From contig JASWHV010000011.1 of the NCBI GenBank assembly GCA_030760725.1, positions 16,269,501 through 16,333,500 of the forward strand: a stretch of DNA of 64,000 nt, written 5' to 3'. Numbering within the stretch: position 1 is the first letter of the stretch; each line of letters starts with the position of its first letter. Both the position numbers and the translations under genes were made by a program. This document shows, piece after piece, positions 20,755-32,273 of this stretch. Source of the DNA: Neostapfia colusana (lineage: Eukaryota > Streptophyta > Magnoliopsida > Poales > Poaceae). The notes beneath the pieces were generated by a model that was not told the DNA's origin, ran no database searches, and saw nothing but the letters and a program-made list of their open reading frames with translations.

Positions 20755-21185
20755 TATACGACGGCCTGTATAGTTTATATACAACGGCCGCTATACAGGG
20801 CCGTCGTAAATAAGCCTAAATTATATACGACGGCTGGGCCAGGCTGTCGTATATAAGCTCTTATATACGACAGCCAGGGTCCAACGGCTGTCATATATAA
20901 TCCCTTATATACGATAGCCAGGGCAAGCCCTTATATACGATAGCCAGGGCCCAGCCGTCGTATATAAAGGCCCTGGCCCACTGGGCCAAGTCTACGAAAC
21001 GGGCCGTTGTATATAATTGGCCGTCGTATATATACTGTTATATACGACGGTTCCATCGTATATAACTATATATACGACAAAATATATACGACGGCCACAA
21101 ACCGTCGTATATAAACAACTGTCGTCGTATATAAACCATATACGACGGCTGCTGCTTTATATACGACGGTTTTAGCCGTCGTATG
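20755..21185 (+). repeat. Right subterminal repeats of the CACTA element
   Basis: At least fifteen copies of TATACGACGGC-type units in both orientations, denser than on the left, with some units decayed (TATACGATAGCC). They mirror the left array and reach to about 20 bp from the right terminus. Confidence 0.85.
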
Positions 21186-21208
21186 CTGACGGGAATCCTG
21201 TGGTGCAT

Positions 21209-22160
21209 CTTTCTGGAGGCCAAGACATGGGTGGTCGCCGTGAAGGAGTTGATCCCATCCACCAAATGCTTGAGAATCAAAATCAGCTCATCCAGAACCT
21301 GACTCAAGTGGTGGCCAACTTGCACCAAGCTCCACCTCCACAAGATGCACCACGCCAACCAAGGTTGAGTGAGTTTCTAGGAACTCAACCTCCAAAGTTT
21401 GTAAGTGCTGCTGAACCCCTGGAGGCAGATGATTGGCTAAAGACCATTGAGAGCAAGATGAGGATTATACAATGCCAAGGGTATGAGAGGGTGCTGTTTG
21501 CCTCGCACCAATTGCATGGACCTGCTGCTGATTGGTGGACCGCTTACGTGGCTGCCCATCATGACCCTGAGAGTATCACTTGGGAAGAGTTCAAGCGTAG
21601 CTTCCGCAACCATTACATACCCAGGGGTGAACTCAAAAACAAGAGGAAGGAGTTCTTGGGATTGCAGCAAGGAAACATGACCGTGAGGGAATACCTCACT
21701 AAATTCACTCAACTCTCCCGTTATGCCCCACGGGACATAGAGACTGACGAGCAGAAACAGGATTGTTTCGTGGAAGGACTTACCGCAGAAATGCAGTGTG
21801 CAATGTCCTCCAACGAGTATGAAAGCTTCCAAAAGATGGTGGACAGAGCATTTGTTGTAGAAAGGAAGCTGAAGGCCTTGGAAAATGAAAACAAGAGGAA
21901 GGCCGGGTGGTCGCACCAAGCCTCGGGTAGCAACACCCGCCCACGTCTGATGCAGCAACCCGCAGGGCAGACGAGCTGTGCTGCGGTACCCTACTCAGCA
22001 CCGAGAGGGTTACAACCCAAAATTCAGGCCTCCGGCAACACCAGCACCACCACAGCGTCAGTTTGGACTGCAGCCTCGCCCTACATATCAACCTCGACCA
22101 GCAGTACAAGGACCCCCAAACCAACCCCAAGACAACAAAGGCCAGCCACCTAAGGTTGGG
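21209..22160 (+). pseudogene. gag: gag of element B, main part
   Basis: Capsid protein, resuming in register after the CACTA element (LSGGQ). It contains the retrotransposon-gag core (FLGTQPPKF, ADDWLKTIESKM, QLHGPAADWW, WEEFKRSFRNHYIP, MTVREYLTKFTQLSRYAP) and a charged stretch up to KALENENKRKAGW. A one-base T insertion near 22009 (GGGTTACAA where C has GGGTACAA) shifts the frame before the zinc knuckle. The false frame then runs to 22153. Compared with C the capsid here has no internal stop. Confidence 0.88.
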
Positions 22161-24080
22161 GTGCAATGCTTTAACTGTGGTGAAGTGGGGCACTACACCC
22201 ATAAGTGCCCAAAGAAGAAGCCCGTGCAGCCGCAACAGCAGAATGTGATGCGAGGACGGGTGAACCACGTGACCATGGAGGAAGCGCAAGAGGCACCCGA
22301 CGTGGTAGTTGGTAAGTTTCCTGCCAATTTACACACTGCAACCCTGTTGTTTGATTCTGGTGCTACCCACTCATTCATTGCTCAAGGATTTGTTATGAAG
22401 CATGATTTAGCAACAACACAAATGAACCATATGCTAGCAGTAAACTCTCTAGGTGGAGAAATAAGGACAAGACAAGTGTGTCCCAAGGTGAATCTAGACA
22501 TTAATGGGGTAGTATTTACTGCCAACCTCATAGTGATAGATCCACAAGGAATAGATATTATTTTGGGCATGGATTGGTTGACCAAACATAAGGGAATCAT
22601 CCATTGTTCGACCAGAACGGTGGAACTAACTCACCCTAGTGGCACAAGAGTAAAGTTCATAACAATACAAGAGCCTAGGAGGGACATTAAATTAAATCAA
22701 GTTGAGGTGAAAGTGGAGGAGATCAGGATCATCAGGGAATATCCAGATGTTTTTCCGGAGGAGTTGCCAGTAATGCCTCCTGATCGTGAAGTGGAATTCG
22801 CAATTGAGCTAGTGCCTGGAACAGACCCGATATACAAGAGACCTTATCGGATGGACTCCAAGCAGCTGGGAGAACTCAAGGATCATTTGAGAGAATTGAC
22901 GGAGAAGGGATATATTCGTCCTAGTTCCTCACCATGGGGAGCTGCAGTGGTATTTGTGCCCAAGAAGGACGGAACCCAAAGGTTATGCGTATACTACCGT
23001 GCATTGAATGAAGTAACCATCAAGAACAAGTACCCATTACCCCACATTGAAGACTTGTTTGATCAGTTGAGGGGAGCTTGTGTGTTCTCGAAAATTGATC
23101 TCAGGTCGGGATACCACCAACTTAAGATAAGACAAACTGATATTCCCAAGACAACTTTCGTATCTCGGTACGGACTGTATGAATACACCGTCATGCCTTT
23201 TGGGCTAACTAATGCCCCGGCATACTTCATGTATCTCATGAACAAGGTATTCATGGAATATCTGGACAAATTTGTGGTGGTTTTCATAGATGACATTCTT
23301 GTCTTCTCCAAAGATGAAGAAGAACATGAGAAACATCTAAGATTGGTGTTGTAGAAGCTGAGAGAACACCAACTGTATGCCAAGTCGAGCAAGTGTGAGT
23401 TTTGGCTGAAGAGAGTTCCCTTCTTAGGACATATAATCTCGGAGGGAGGAATCTCCGTAGATCCCGCCAAGATCGAGGATATACAGGAGTGGAAGACCCC
23501 TAAGAATGTCGGGGACGTTCGAAGCTTCTTGGGATTGGCTGGATACTATCGACGGTTTATTGAGGGATTCTCCAAGATCTCGAGACCCCTTACCAAACTG
23601 TTGGAGAAGGGAATCACATTCGCATGGACGCCGCAGTGCGAGACGAGTTTTCAGGAGTTAAAGAAAAGATTGACAACAGCCCTAGTGCTAGTTATGCCAG
23701 ATATGCAGAAGAACTTTTCGGTGTACTGCGATGCTTCTGGAAACGGGCTGGGATGTGTTCTCATGCAAGAAGGGCATGTCGTGGCTTATGCATCCCGGCA
23801 GCTCCGAAAACACGAGAAGAACTATCCTACACATGACCTAGAGCTAGCCGCAGTGGTACACGCGTTGAAGATTTGGCGGCACTACTTGATGGGGAAGAGG
23901 ACAGAGATATATACGGATCATAAGAGTTTAAAGTACATTTTCACACAGCCAGATCTCAACCTCAGACAAAGAAGATGATTAGAGCTAATCAATGACTTTG
24001 ATGTGGGAATCAACTATCATCCTAGGAAAGAAAACATCATGGCAAATGCTTTAAGCCGGAAAGTGCAGGTCAATAGGTTG
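22011..24080 (+). pseudogene. pol: gag knuckle, protease, RT and RNase H of element B
   Basis: Open in one frame from the gag frameshift: zinc knuckle CFNCGEVGHYTHKC (about 22169), protease LLFDSGATHSFI (about 22346), then RT. In RT, YYRALNEV replaces the expected D-Y-R at about 22993, KIDLRSGYHQ follows, then MPFGLTNAPAYF and the intact catalytic FIDDILVF at about 23286. TAG at 23352, TGA at 23976. RNase H shows VYCDASGNGLG, THDLELAAVV and YTDHKSLKYI with its acidic residues kept. The stops lie in the same frame, so they are simple point changes compared with C. Confidence 0.88.
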
Positions 24081-25609
24081 AGCTTGAAGGACATGCCTGC
24101 AAAATTGAAGGACGATGTTATAAGACTCAATCTATGCCTGGTGAATAGTGGTGAAGCCATCGCCATGGAAGTGGACTCTACACTAGAGCAAGACATACGC
24201 GATGGTCAAAAGAATGACGAGAAGATACAAGAAATCAGACAACTCATCAAGGAAAATAAAGCCCCTGGCTTCAGAGAGGATGAACAAGGTACGGTGTGGC
24301 ACGGGAAAAGGATATGTGTGCCTGAAGTAAAGGAGATCCGTGAATTGATTTTGAAGGAGGCTCACGATTCCGACTATTCCATTCATCCTGGGAGTACGAA
24401 GATGTACCAGGACCTCAAGAGCAGGTATTGGTGGTATGGCATGAAGCGAGATGTCGCGGAACATGTTGCCCTATGTGACACATGTCAGTTGGTGAAAGCA
24501 GAACATCAACGACCCGCGGGATTATTGCAACCACTCAAAGTGCCTGAATGGAAATGGGAAGAAATTGGTATGGATTTCATAGTGGGACTGCCTAGGACCC
24601 AATCAGGATATGATTCGATATGGGTCATCGTCGACAGGCTAACCAAGGTAGCTCATTTCATCCCCGTGAAAGAAAGCTACAGCGGATCAAAATTGGCAGA
24701 GTTGTACATGTCAAGGATCGTGTGTTACCATGGAGTGCCCAAGAAGATAGTGTCAGATCGAGGGACACAGTTCACCTCAAGGTTCTGGCAAAAGTTGCAT
24801 GAAACCATGGGAACCCATCTGAATTTTAGCTCTGCCTATCATCCCCAAACTGACGGGCAGACGGAAAGAACCAATCAGATTCTTGAGGATATGCTGAGAG
24901 CGTGTGCACTAAAAAAAATCGAAGTTGGGACAAGAACTTACCGTATGTGGAGTTCTCCTATAACAACAGCTATCAGGCTAGTATGAAGATGTCGCCGTTT
25001 GAAGCTTTGTATGGAAGGAAGTCTAGAACTCCACTATTTTGGAACCAAATGGGGGAAAGCAAAGTGTTTGGACCCGAAGTACTACAAGAAGCCGAGGCGA
25101 AAGTGAGCGAAATTCGCAACAACTTGAGGATAGCATAGACACGACAAAAGAGCTATCCCGATGTACGAAGAAGAGAGCTCGTTTTCAATGTTGGGGACTA
25201 TGTCTATCTCAAGGTGTCCCCTATCCGAGGACTTCGTTGGTTCAAGGTGAAAGGGAAGTTGTCACCTCGATACATCGGACCCTTTCAAGTTCTGGAGAGG
25301 AAAGGCAAAGTGGCGTATCAACTAGAATTACCGGCTCGCCTATCGGATGTGCACGATGTATTCCATGTGTCACAACTCAAGAAATGTCTGAGAACACCTG
25401 AAGAGATGTTACCCATGAATGAGGTTGACGTAGCTGAGGATCTGTCTTATGCCGAGCAACCATCCAAGATTTTGGAGACAATGGAACGCCTCACAAGAAA
25501 TAAAAGAATCCGGATGTGCAAGGTGCAGTGGAAGCATCACTCCGAAGAGGAAGCCACCTGGGAGCGAGAAGACGAACTTAAGGCACAATTTTCGGAATTG
25601 TTTTCTTAG
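24081..25609 (+). pseudogene. pol: Integrase of element B with chromodomain-like end
   Basis: H2C2 finger intact (HDSDYSIHPGSTK, then CDTCQ at about 24476). Core aspartates MDFIVGLP (about 24571) and SDRGTQF (about 24747), glutamate in DGQTERTNQ (about 24852). A base lost in the A run at 24911-24918 shifts the frame, and TAG at 25136 follows. The C-terminal part reads YVYLKVSPIRGL, SPRYIGPFQVLE, DVFHVSQLKKCL and ends with the chromodomain-like KVQWKHHSEEEATWE and TAG 25609. In living chromoviruses such tails guide insertion to particular chromatin. Confidence 0.88.
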
Positions 25610-25616
25610 AACCACC

Positions 25617-25654
25617 AATCTCGAGGACGAGATTTCTTTTAAGGGGGGTAGAGC
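25617..25654 (+). other. Palindrome and polypurine tract of element B
   Basis: AATCTCG-AGGA-CGAGATT (25617-25634) is a 7-bp stem followed at once by TTCTTTTAAGGGGGGTAGAGC. The purine tract primes plus-strand synthesis. The palindrome recurs at the same place in C, D, E and G. Confidence 0.75.
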
Positions 25655-28600
25655 AGTAACACCCCAAAACCTGTTAAGAGGGGAATTTAAAATTTTTGGA
25701 CGTATTGCATGTGGTGCAAAAATTCAAATTCAAACTGGAATTCAAATTAAACTAAAACCGAAATGAAAAAGAAAAAGAAAAAGAAAAAATAAACCTCCCC
25801 GGCCAGTGGGCCGAAACCCACCAGCCGGCCAACTCACCCCGAGCCAGCCCACAGCCGCGCGCCCCCCCTCTTTCTTGCTGACATGTGGGGCCCGCCATCC
25901 TTCTTCCTCCTCGCGCCCGCGCTCGGCCGCCCTGGACTCTTCTCACCTCCAAATCAAAACCGCCCCGGATACTCACGTATCCCAGCCGAATTTCGGTTCT
26001 GGACGACGCAAACTCGATCACAACCGAACGCCGCCCCTCCCCGGCTATATAAACACCGGCATCTACCCGATTTTCACCCACGATCAGCCGCTTTTCTTTC
26101 CGGTGAGAACCCGAGTTTCTCCGGCCAATTTCGCTCGATCTTCGCTCGGGATTTCTGATCTAACGCGCTGATCTTGATCCACCGCCTCTGGGGAACCATG
26201 CAGATGCAGAAAACTCGTTGGTTTGCGCATCAAACATAGCGCCGACGAGCCTCACCGTGAATTCACCTCGGACCTCGTCGCCGATCGCTTTCCAGGACCT
26301 CCGAGCTCAAGAAAACCCCCGAGGTGAGATCCCCGACCTCCTCTATACCGATCTACGCCATAAAATCTCAATTTTAGGAAGAATTTACGAAGATCCGAAG
26401 CTCTCCGGCGAGATCGCCACCTCCCGCCGCTGCGCGCCGCCGGGCAGCGCCTCCCGCGCTCGATCAGAGCGATATGGCCGCTTGTGCGCCGTCTATTTTA
26501 AATTGCACGGTAGAATTTAAATCCCCGCGTACCGGTTCGACGTTATAATCTCAGCCGTCAGTTTTAAATCGGACGGTCCACGTCAGCCCCGTGTTATAAA
26601 GGTCGGGAATCTTACGCGCTACCCCCTGGGGTTCTCGGAAAATACGAGCTAGCCCCGTAACTTCTGATCTAGCCCCTGGAGCTTCAGAAATTCATGTAAA
26701 TTCAATTAAAAATCAGTTTTAGCCACTGGACTTAATAGAAATTAGCAAAAAACCCTCTGTTATGCATAGTTAGGCCCCTGGAAATTCTTAAAATAATATA
26801 ATAGACCCTGTAGTGGGGTGAGTTTACCTTTTTAACCCTATATGATATTAAATCTAGGAATTTGAATATGTGATTAGTATTTAAAATTCAAAAGATAGGA
26901 CAAACACATTGTAAATTCAAATTTGAACTCTCTTAGCACTTGGAAAACTTTGGAGTGAGAAAAAAATAAATTTTAAGTTGAAATGAATCTGTCTAATTGA
27001 TTATTCACATTTATTAGTTATAGGGACACATTTTTAGGTTAGAAAATAATTCTGAAAATTGGTAAAATAAATGTAAATTAGTTCACATCAGAGGAGAAGT
27101 TCAAAAATATGTTATTTAATATTTTAGGTCAGAACCTATTCTGTTTAGATGATGTGTCTTATTATTTTCATAATAAACTTCACAATTAGGTATAAAAAAT
27201 AAATCTTAAAATATAGGAAAGTAGGTATGCATAACTATAAAAGGATAAATGAAGTCTCCAAATCCAAAGATTTCAGTTTAGGGTTTGGTAGAAGGTCTGA
27301 AAACCAATTTGCAGTAGGAAAATACCTTCCATGCATACTTGGCAGCTAAGATGTGTATCAATTGAATATAAAGAATTTGTTCAAATGGGAAACTAATATA
27401 TAGTGTGCAAACATAAATCTGAATACAAAAGATAGAAAACATATGAACATGTTTAAAAGTGCATGTAAGCCAAAAATCAACACACATAGAGTAACCACAA
27501 TACATAGAAATATGAATGACTTTCATAAATGAATGTGTGGGTTGTATGAAGTGAAAGTGTGAACTATGTCTTATGGATTGTGTTTTCTTTTGCTATGTGT
27601 ATTGGCATGAGTAGAACCTGCCCCAGAGCAAGTTCTCCCCTTCCAAGACCAAGACTTTCAATTCTCAGAGCAGCAAGAAGAAGGCAAGTGTCCTTGACCA
27701 CTTTGATCCTATGATAGGATGTGTAGCTAGAATTATTTGCATTGTCAATTGAAATATGAAACCCATGTTAGGAAGTTTCCCTAGAATTGCATTACCTTGT
27801 TTCCTTGTAGCTTGGGTTGGGATTTATTTTATCATATCATTTATTTATATGCTTCTGCTTAGCCATGCTTAGAATGGGAAAAATTGGGATATGAGATCAT
27901 CAGTTTATTTACCATACTCTTGAATGAGATATTCTGAGTTATGTAGAGGTAGGGATCAAGGCAAGTTGGATGATTTGGTTGGTGCTGGGTGCACGAGACT
28001 CGGGTTTGTGTTTAGTACTTGCCTGGATCCTAAGGACCGGTTCATGGAGCATGTAACCTTGCTTTACCGTGCCAACCACATGCTGAGATGGGGCAGCTTG
28101 GCCAATTAATTAGGTGTATCCCCGGTGTAGTATGGGTGTGTTGGATGGTGCGGGAATAGGTGTCAGCTGGACCACCATATGAACCGCAAGGCTCAAGAGG
28201 GGGCCACTGCAGCGTGGTTGGAGCCTCTTGTATGCTGTTAGGGGTGAAACCTCAGTGGGCCCACGCTCGTCGAGAATCCCTTTGTAAAGGCTTCATAGTG
28301 ATCTCCTGGCTACACACTTGGGAAGTGTAAATGTGGTTCGTAGCCACTAGCATAATGGAGGTTCTTTTAGTCCACCCGGCAACGGGGGATGAAATCACTA
28401 CATGTGGGTACAGTGGTGCAAACTCTATAGAGTCAAAACTGTCATGACAGCCGTGCTCAAGGTCAAGAGCGGCTTGGACTTATTCATGATTAGAGGATGA
28501 TAGCTTGGAAGTTGTGGATGTTAAGCGGGGAGCTTAACATTGGAGATGATGTTATGGTTATTTGATTATAATGATGGGTTGGGAATTTGGGACCATTTCA

Positions 28601-29082
28601 TCTATGTAGTAATGTAGGTGCTCAATAAGCTAAGGTGACAGGTATTAAATGCGTAGTGCTTTAACCATGAGTTCAACCTCTCCTTGTTCTAGCCATGCAG
28701 GACAAAACTTTCCCACACTTGCTGAGTACCATCGGTACTCAACCTTGCATGTTTGTTGGTTTATATTGCTGCTCAGGTCAAGAAAATGATGTAGTGTATC
28801 ATGATCAAGACTTTGGACCCGAAGAAGGTTTCTAGGTTCATGTAGTCCCCCGGGCAACTCCTGTGACGGAGCCCACAAGAATAATATTCCGCTGTTATTT
28901 TATTTACTTGTTATGAACTTATTGTCGTTCATCGAGACATATGCTATGTAAGACTTATTTATATTCGACACCTGGCTTGTAATAAATGATGCTTCACTAT
29001 TTGTCATCACATGTATGAGAAAATGATCCTGGCATACATGTGATATTCACTCGGTTGTTCTTCGGAGAAACCGGGTGTGACA
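25655..29082 (+). repeat. 3' LTR of element B
   Basis: 3,428 bp, colinear with the 5' LTR. The first base is A instead of T; it ends GGTGTGACA. The TATA box is at 26046-26053. The antisense ORF that is open in the other three B/C LTRs is broken here. Confidence 0.92.
26206..28835 (+). CDS. Predicted LTR-encoded spliced acidic protein, B 3' copy
   Basis: Exon 1 to the donor at 26323, exon 2 27615-27683 (69 nt), exon 3 from 28777 to TAG 28833-28835. Same splice sites and phases as the 5' copy. Exon 3 differs from the 5' copy at two codons (GAG/GAA and GTG/GTA), both silent. Exon 1 here has an in-frame TAG near the start (TCAAACATAGCG, about 26230-26240 region), so the copy may not be translatable from the same upstream start. 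Confidence 0.4.
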
Positions 29083-29733
29083 AACAATTGGGATATCTGC
29101 TATCAAGACTTGATCAGTGTACTACATTATTTTGGTGGTGAATAGAGAACGTGCATCCAGGGAAAACAGAGAAGAATATGGCTGGCTGCTTACATTATTT
29201 AATTCCTTTGATAATCAAAGTTCATGCAAGGGTAACAGATATGCAGGTGATATATGAAAATCTTAGCGCTATCTTTAATGGCAAGTTTGGTAAGTATGGA
29301 GAGACCAGATGTGGAGGTAAAACATGCCAAGTGAAGTTATCTTTTGTAACAGGTTTTATGTGTATGAGGAAGCTAGGATATGGAGCCAAAATATGCCTGG
29401 TTTAGAAATGTATTTTTGGCAAGTGTACTACCTGTACGTGAAAGTCTGCTGCTATGCATATATATGTGGCAGGTGCTGTCCGACAGAAGAGAAACAATTC
29501 AATAATCAAAAACACTATTAGCTTTTGCCTTGCTTTTTCTACTTCTCTTTCTGCTCGCGTGTTCTGGTGATTTTTCTTCAAATCATCGCTGGACAGTGAA
29601 TCGTGTTCTAGAGGCGAGCGAATCGATCTAGAACAACCCATTGCTGCTGCGAACTCCGACGGGTTCCATCCAGTGAGCGGCACATCGGGTCTTCAAAAGA
29701 CCTCGCCGGCTGTCCTGCGTATCGCGCTTCCGG
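29083..29733 (+). repeat. 3' LTR of element A, remaining part
   Basis: Begins with the second AACAA copy (29083-29087), then matches 2981-3628 of the 5' LTR with scattered differences. It stops after CGCGCTTCCGG, 76 bp before the equivalent 5' LTR end, and joins directly to integrase codons of G. Confidence 0.9.
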
Positions 29734-30663
29734 AAATCTCATGTTCATAACCTAAGAAACATGCCGATAGAAGAGGAAAAACCAAGTCTTTACTAGGTCC
29801 CATATGGAGCTTTGTATAATCTTGCTCTCATACCCACAATAAGAGACGAGATTATGAGGGATCAAGCGTAAGACAAGGGCATGTCCCATATTAGACTGAG
29901 GATGGAGCACGGGGAAATGAAATGCTTCCAGAAGGATGATGAGGGAACCTTATGGTTCAAAGACCGGATAGTTGTACCCCGTGATATGGGACTGCGGAAA
30001 AAATCTTGGATGAGGCTCACTTATCTAAGTTTTCTATTCATCCGGGTAGTAACAAGATGTACCAAGAGTTCAAGACTAAATTTTGGTGGACCAAGATGAA
30101 GTGATAGATTGCAAAGTACGTGTCGGAGTGTGACACGTGTTGGCAAGTTAAGACCGACCATATGAAGAAGGCATGAACTTTGCAACCACTTAGTATCCCG
30201 TCATGGAAGTGGGAGGACATTTGTATGTATTTCATTGTTGGGTTGCCTCTCACAGCCAACAAGCATGACTCGATTTGGGTGATCGTAGACTGGTTAACCT
30301 AGTCGGCACATTTCATTCCGGTAAATGCAAATTTCCATACCAAGAAGTATGCAGAGCTATACTTTGCAAGGATATTATGCTTGCACAGAATTCCCCGTAC
30401 GATCATTTCAGATCGAGGCGCATTATTTGTTGCTCGTTTTTGGGAGCAGCTCCATGCCTCGTTGGGGACCAAATTGATCATTCATCCCCCATGAAAATAA
30501 TTCATCGCTTTGGGGTGAAGGGAAAACTAGCTCCGCGCTTCATTGCTTTTCTTTCTCAATGGTTCTTTTCTGGTTTAGTTAGGGGCCCCGGGAGGAACCA
30601 TACCGCTGATGAAGCGACATGGGAAAGCGAGGAATTTCTCCGCTCCAACCATCCGGAATGATT
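29734..30663 (+). pseudogene. Gypsy integrase fragment (G, right part)
   Basis: Resumes pol about 40 codons after the point where 2873 stopped, starting KSHVHNL. The spacer LALIPTIRDEI, the zinc-finger part DEAHLSKFSIHPGSNK and CDTCWQVKTDHMKK are recognisable through stops and a one-base change near 30000. The core is reduced: MYFIVGLP for the first aspartate region (D replaced by Y), SDRGALFVARFWEQLHASLGTK for the second. Then a large deletion joins to RFGVKGKLAPRFI and the chromodomain-like NHTADEATWE tail, ending at TGA 30661. Closely related to D. Confidence 0.8.
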
Positions 30664-30710
30664 ATCTGATTTCATCCGGTAAATTTCTCCCACTTCTCCT
30701 TTTCTTTTGT

Positions 30711-30744
30711 AATCTCGAGACGAGATTCTTTTAAGGGGGATGGA
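30711..30744 (+). other. Palindrome and polypurine tract of G
   Basis: AATCTCG-AGA-CGAGATT (30711-30727) followed by CTTTTAAGGGGGATGG. Same arrangement as in B, C, D and E. Confidence 0.7.
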
Positions 30745-32273
30745 CGTGAAATCCGAAGAATACAACACACATAGTCAGCTCATAAACACTTAGTAAAAAT
30801 GGGAGGAAATAAAATGTTTTGAATACCATGATGTGAGATCAAAGGTGGCACTAAAACAAAACAGGAATATAGCACCTAAAAATCTTCATATGGTCTCACA
30901 TTTCAATTTCTTAGGTTCAAACTAGGCAGGCTGCCAAATGTACTTAAATTTGGAGCTAAGTGATTTATTTCAGATAATGTACGGCTGAGTAGAGTTCCTC
31001 ACTAAACTTGTGAATTCTACATACAACATTGCCAAACATGGAGATCTAAATTCACAATTGGGTTCTCCATAGTCTAAATAGTATCCCTGCCATATTTCAT
31101 TGAATTTGGACTAGGTTTGCTATATGTTTGGATGAGATAAAGTGGGAATCCAAATTTAAATTGAAAACATCAGATTTGCAATTCAACTTCATCCCAATTC
31201 AACTTGAATTGTAGCATTGGATTCCCCATATTCAGTTTAGCCGACATGCAAATTTTACCATTTGAGGAGTATGTGTACTATTCTAAACTTAATTTACAAA
31301 GTGGATAGGAGGGAGGTGGGACCCACATGTCAGATGGTGAGTGTTCTGTTTTTCTTTCTCCCTCTCCCACGCATGCAACATCGAGGCTCGCCGGCACTCT
31401 TGCCCGAGCCGTGAAGCACACACTCAGGCACCTCGGTGGAAAAACGAAGTTAATGCGATCTCATCTCCATGGCTATACATATATCCCCTCACCGCCATGG
31501 GTGTAAAAATCTACTGAGTTCTCTGTTTTCCACCTTCGCTGCAACCAAACTCATCCCACCACCGCCGCCGGACTCCATCGTCCTGGAAATCCAGCCCCTT
31601 TCGCACCTCGCTTCCGAAATCAAAAAGGTGCACCCTCATGTGCTGATACTTACGGTGAACGCCGTTCTTTGTTTCCTGCATCGACTGTAAAGTATTTTCC
31701 ATTTTTCTATCGGTATGTTCATTTGAACTGAGTTGTTTTTGAGGTGAAATTCACCTCACACGATCCTTTAGCGATCGTGCACGTCTAAGAACATGATCTA
31801 GAAATCCATATGGTGCTATAGGAAGAAGGAGAGCAAGTTTTGCCCAATAAACTGAGGAGTTCACCGAGTTTTTGCCTCTGGTGGCAAAAACCTTTCTGTC
31901 CACAGGTGAACTATAGGTTCCGGCCGTTTTCATCAGCTTGTTGGTTCATTTTAGTGTACGTGATCCGGCGATGCTGTGAGAGCAAAACCCGATAAAAAGG
32001 AGGCCTTCCCAAGCTAGAACACCGTTGCCGGTGAGCTTTGAGCCGCTGTCTCCATGGTCAGCCATGTTCCGGCCATCGCCAGCATGGGCTTAGGTCGCCC
32101 ACATGCTCAGCATGCAAAGTTAAGCACTGGCGGCGCGTTTGAAGTATCCGGATGGCCGGGAACACCTTAGTGGCGAGCTTGCCATCCTGTGCCGCCACGG
32201 AGAGGTCGGGCGTCGGGAGGTAGGAGCCGACCCGGCCGGTCGCATGTGTCATCTTTGGAGATCTCCTTAGCGG

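Larger units (their letters stand above)
15769..21205 (+). mobile_element. CACTA (En/Spm) DNA transposon inserted in B gag
   Basis: 5,437 bp, bounded by CACTACATGAAAC on the left and CTGTGGTG on the right (inverted: CACCACAG). The target duplication is 3 bp, CAT, at 15766-15768 and 21206-21208. Element C shows the empty site (CCCTCATCTTTCTGG near 44806). Inside are subterminal repeats at both ends, a truncated TNP2-type gene and a multi-exon TnpA-type gene, both on the + strand. One terminus is mutated (CACCA) and both genes are damaged. Confidence 0.93.
10974..29082 (+). mobile_element. Element B: Tekay/Del-type Ty3/gypsy retrotransposon with a CACTA insert
   Basis: The LTRs are 3,424 and 3,428 bp with TG...CA ends (the first base of the 3' LTR is mutated T to A at 25655). 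The flanking 5-bp duplication is AACAA. Order: LTR, initiator-Met primer site, ORF0, gag, protease, RT, RNase H, integrase, polypurine tract, LTR. Integrase ends in a chromodomain-like tail. The element matches C along its length and is close to the rice RIRE3/RIRE8 type as I recall it. A CACTA transposon splits gag, and pol has stops and frameshifts, so B is inactive. Confidence 0.92.
2874..29733 (+). mobile_element. Element A: Tat-lineage Ty3/gypsy retrotransposon, interrupted
   Basis: Both LTRs start TGTTCGTAACGG. The internal part holds gag, protease, RT, RNase H, a second RNase H and integrase in Tat order. The 3' LTR is split by element B at 10974-29082. Removing B and one AACAA copy restores an LTR colinear with the 5' one. 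The 3' LTR stops 76 bp short of the equivalent 5' LTR end, so A's right boundary has been trimmed and its target duplication cannot be read. Many stops and frameshifts show it is inactive. Confidence 0.85.

Noticed and set aside
15785..21185. Regularly spaced short repeats that could suggest a CRISPR-like array
   Set aside because: The units are in both orientations, lie at both ends of a DNA transposon and vary in spacing; these are CACTA subterminal repeats in a plant genome.
31738..31760. Short inverted repeat GAGGTGAAATTCACCTC as a possible MITE end
   Set aside because: No second terminal copy or target duplication nearby; isolated short palindromes are expected by chance.
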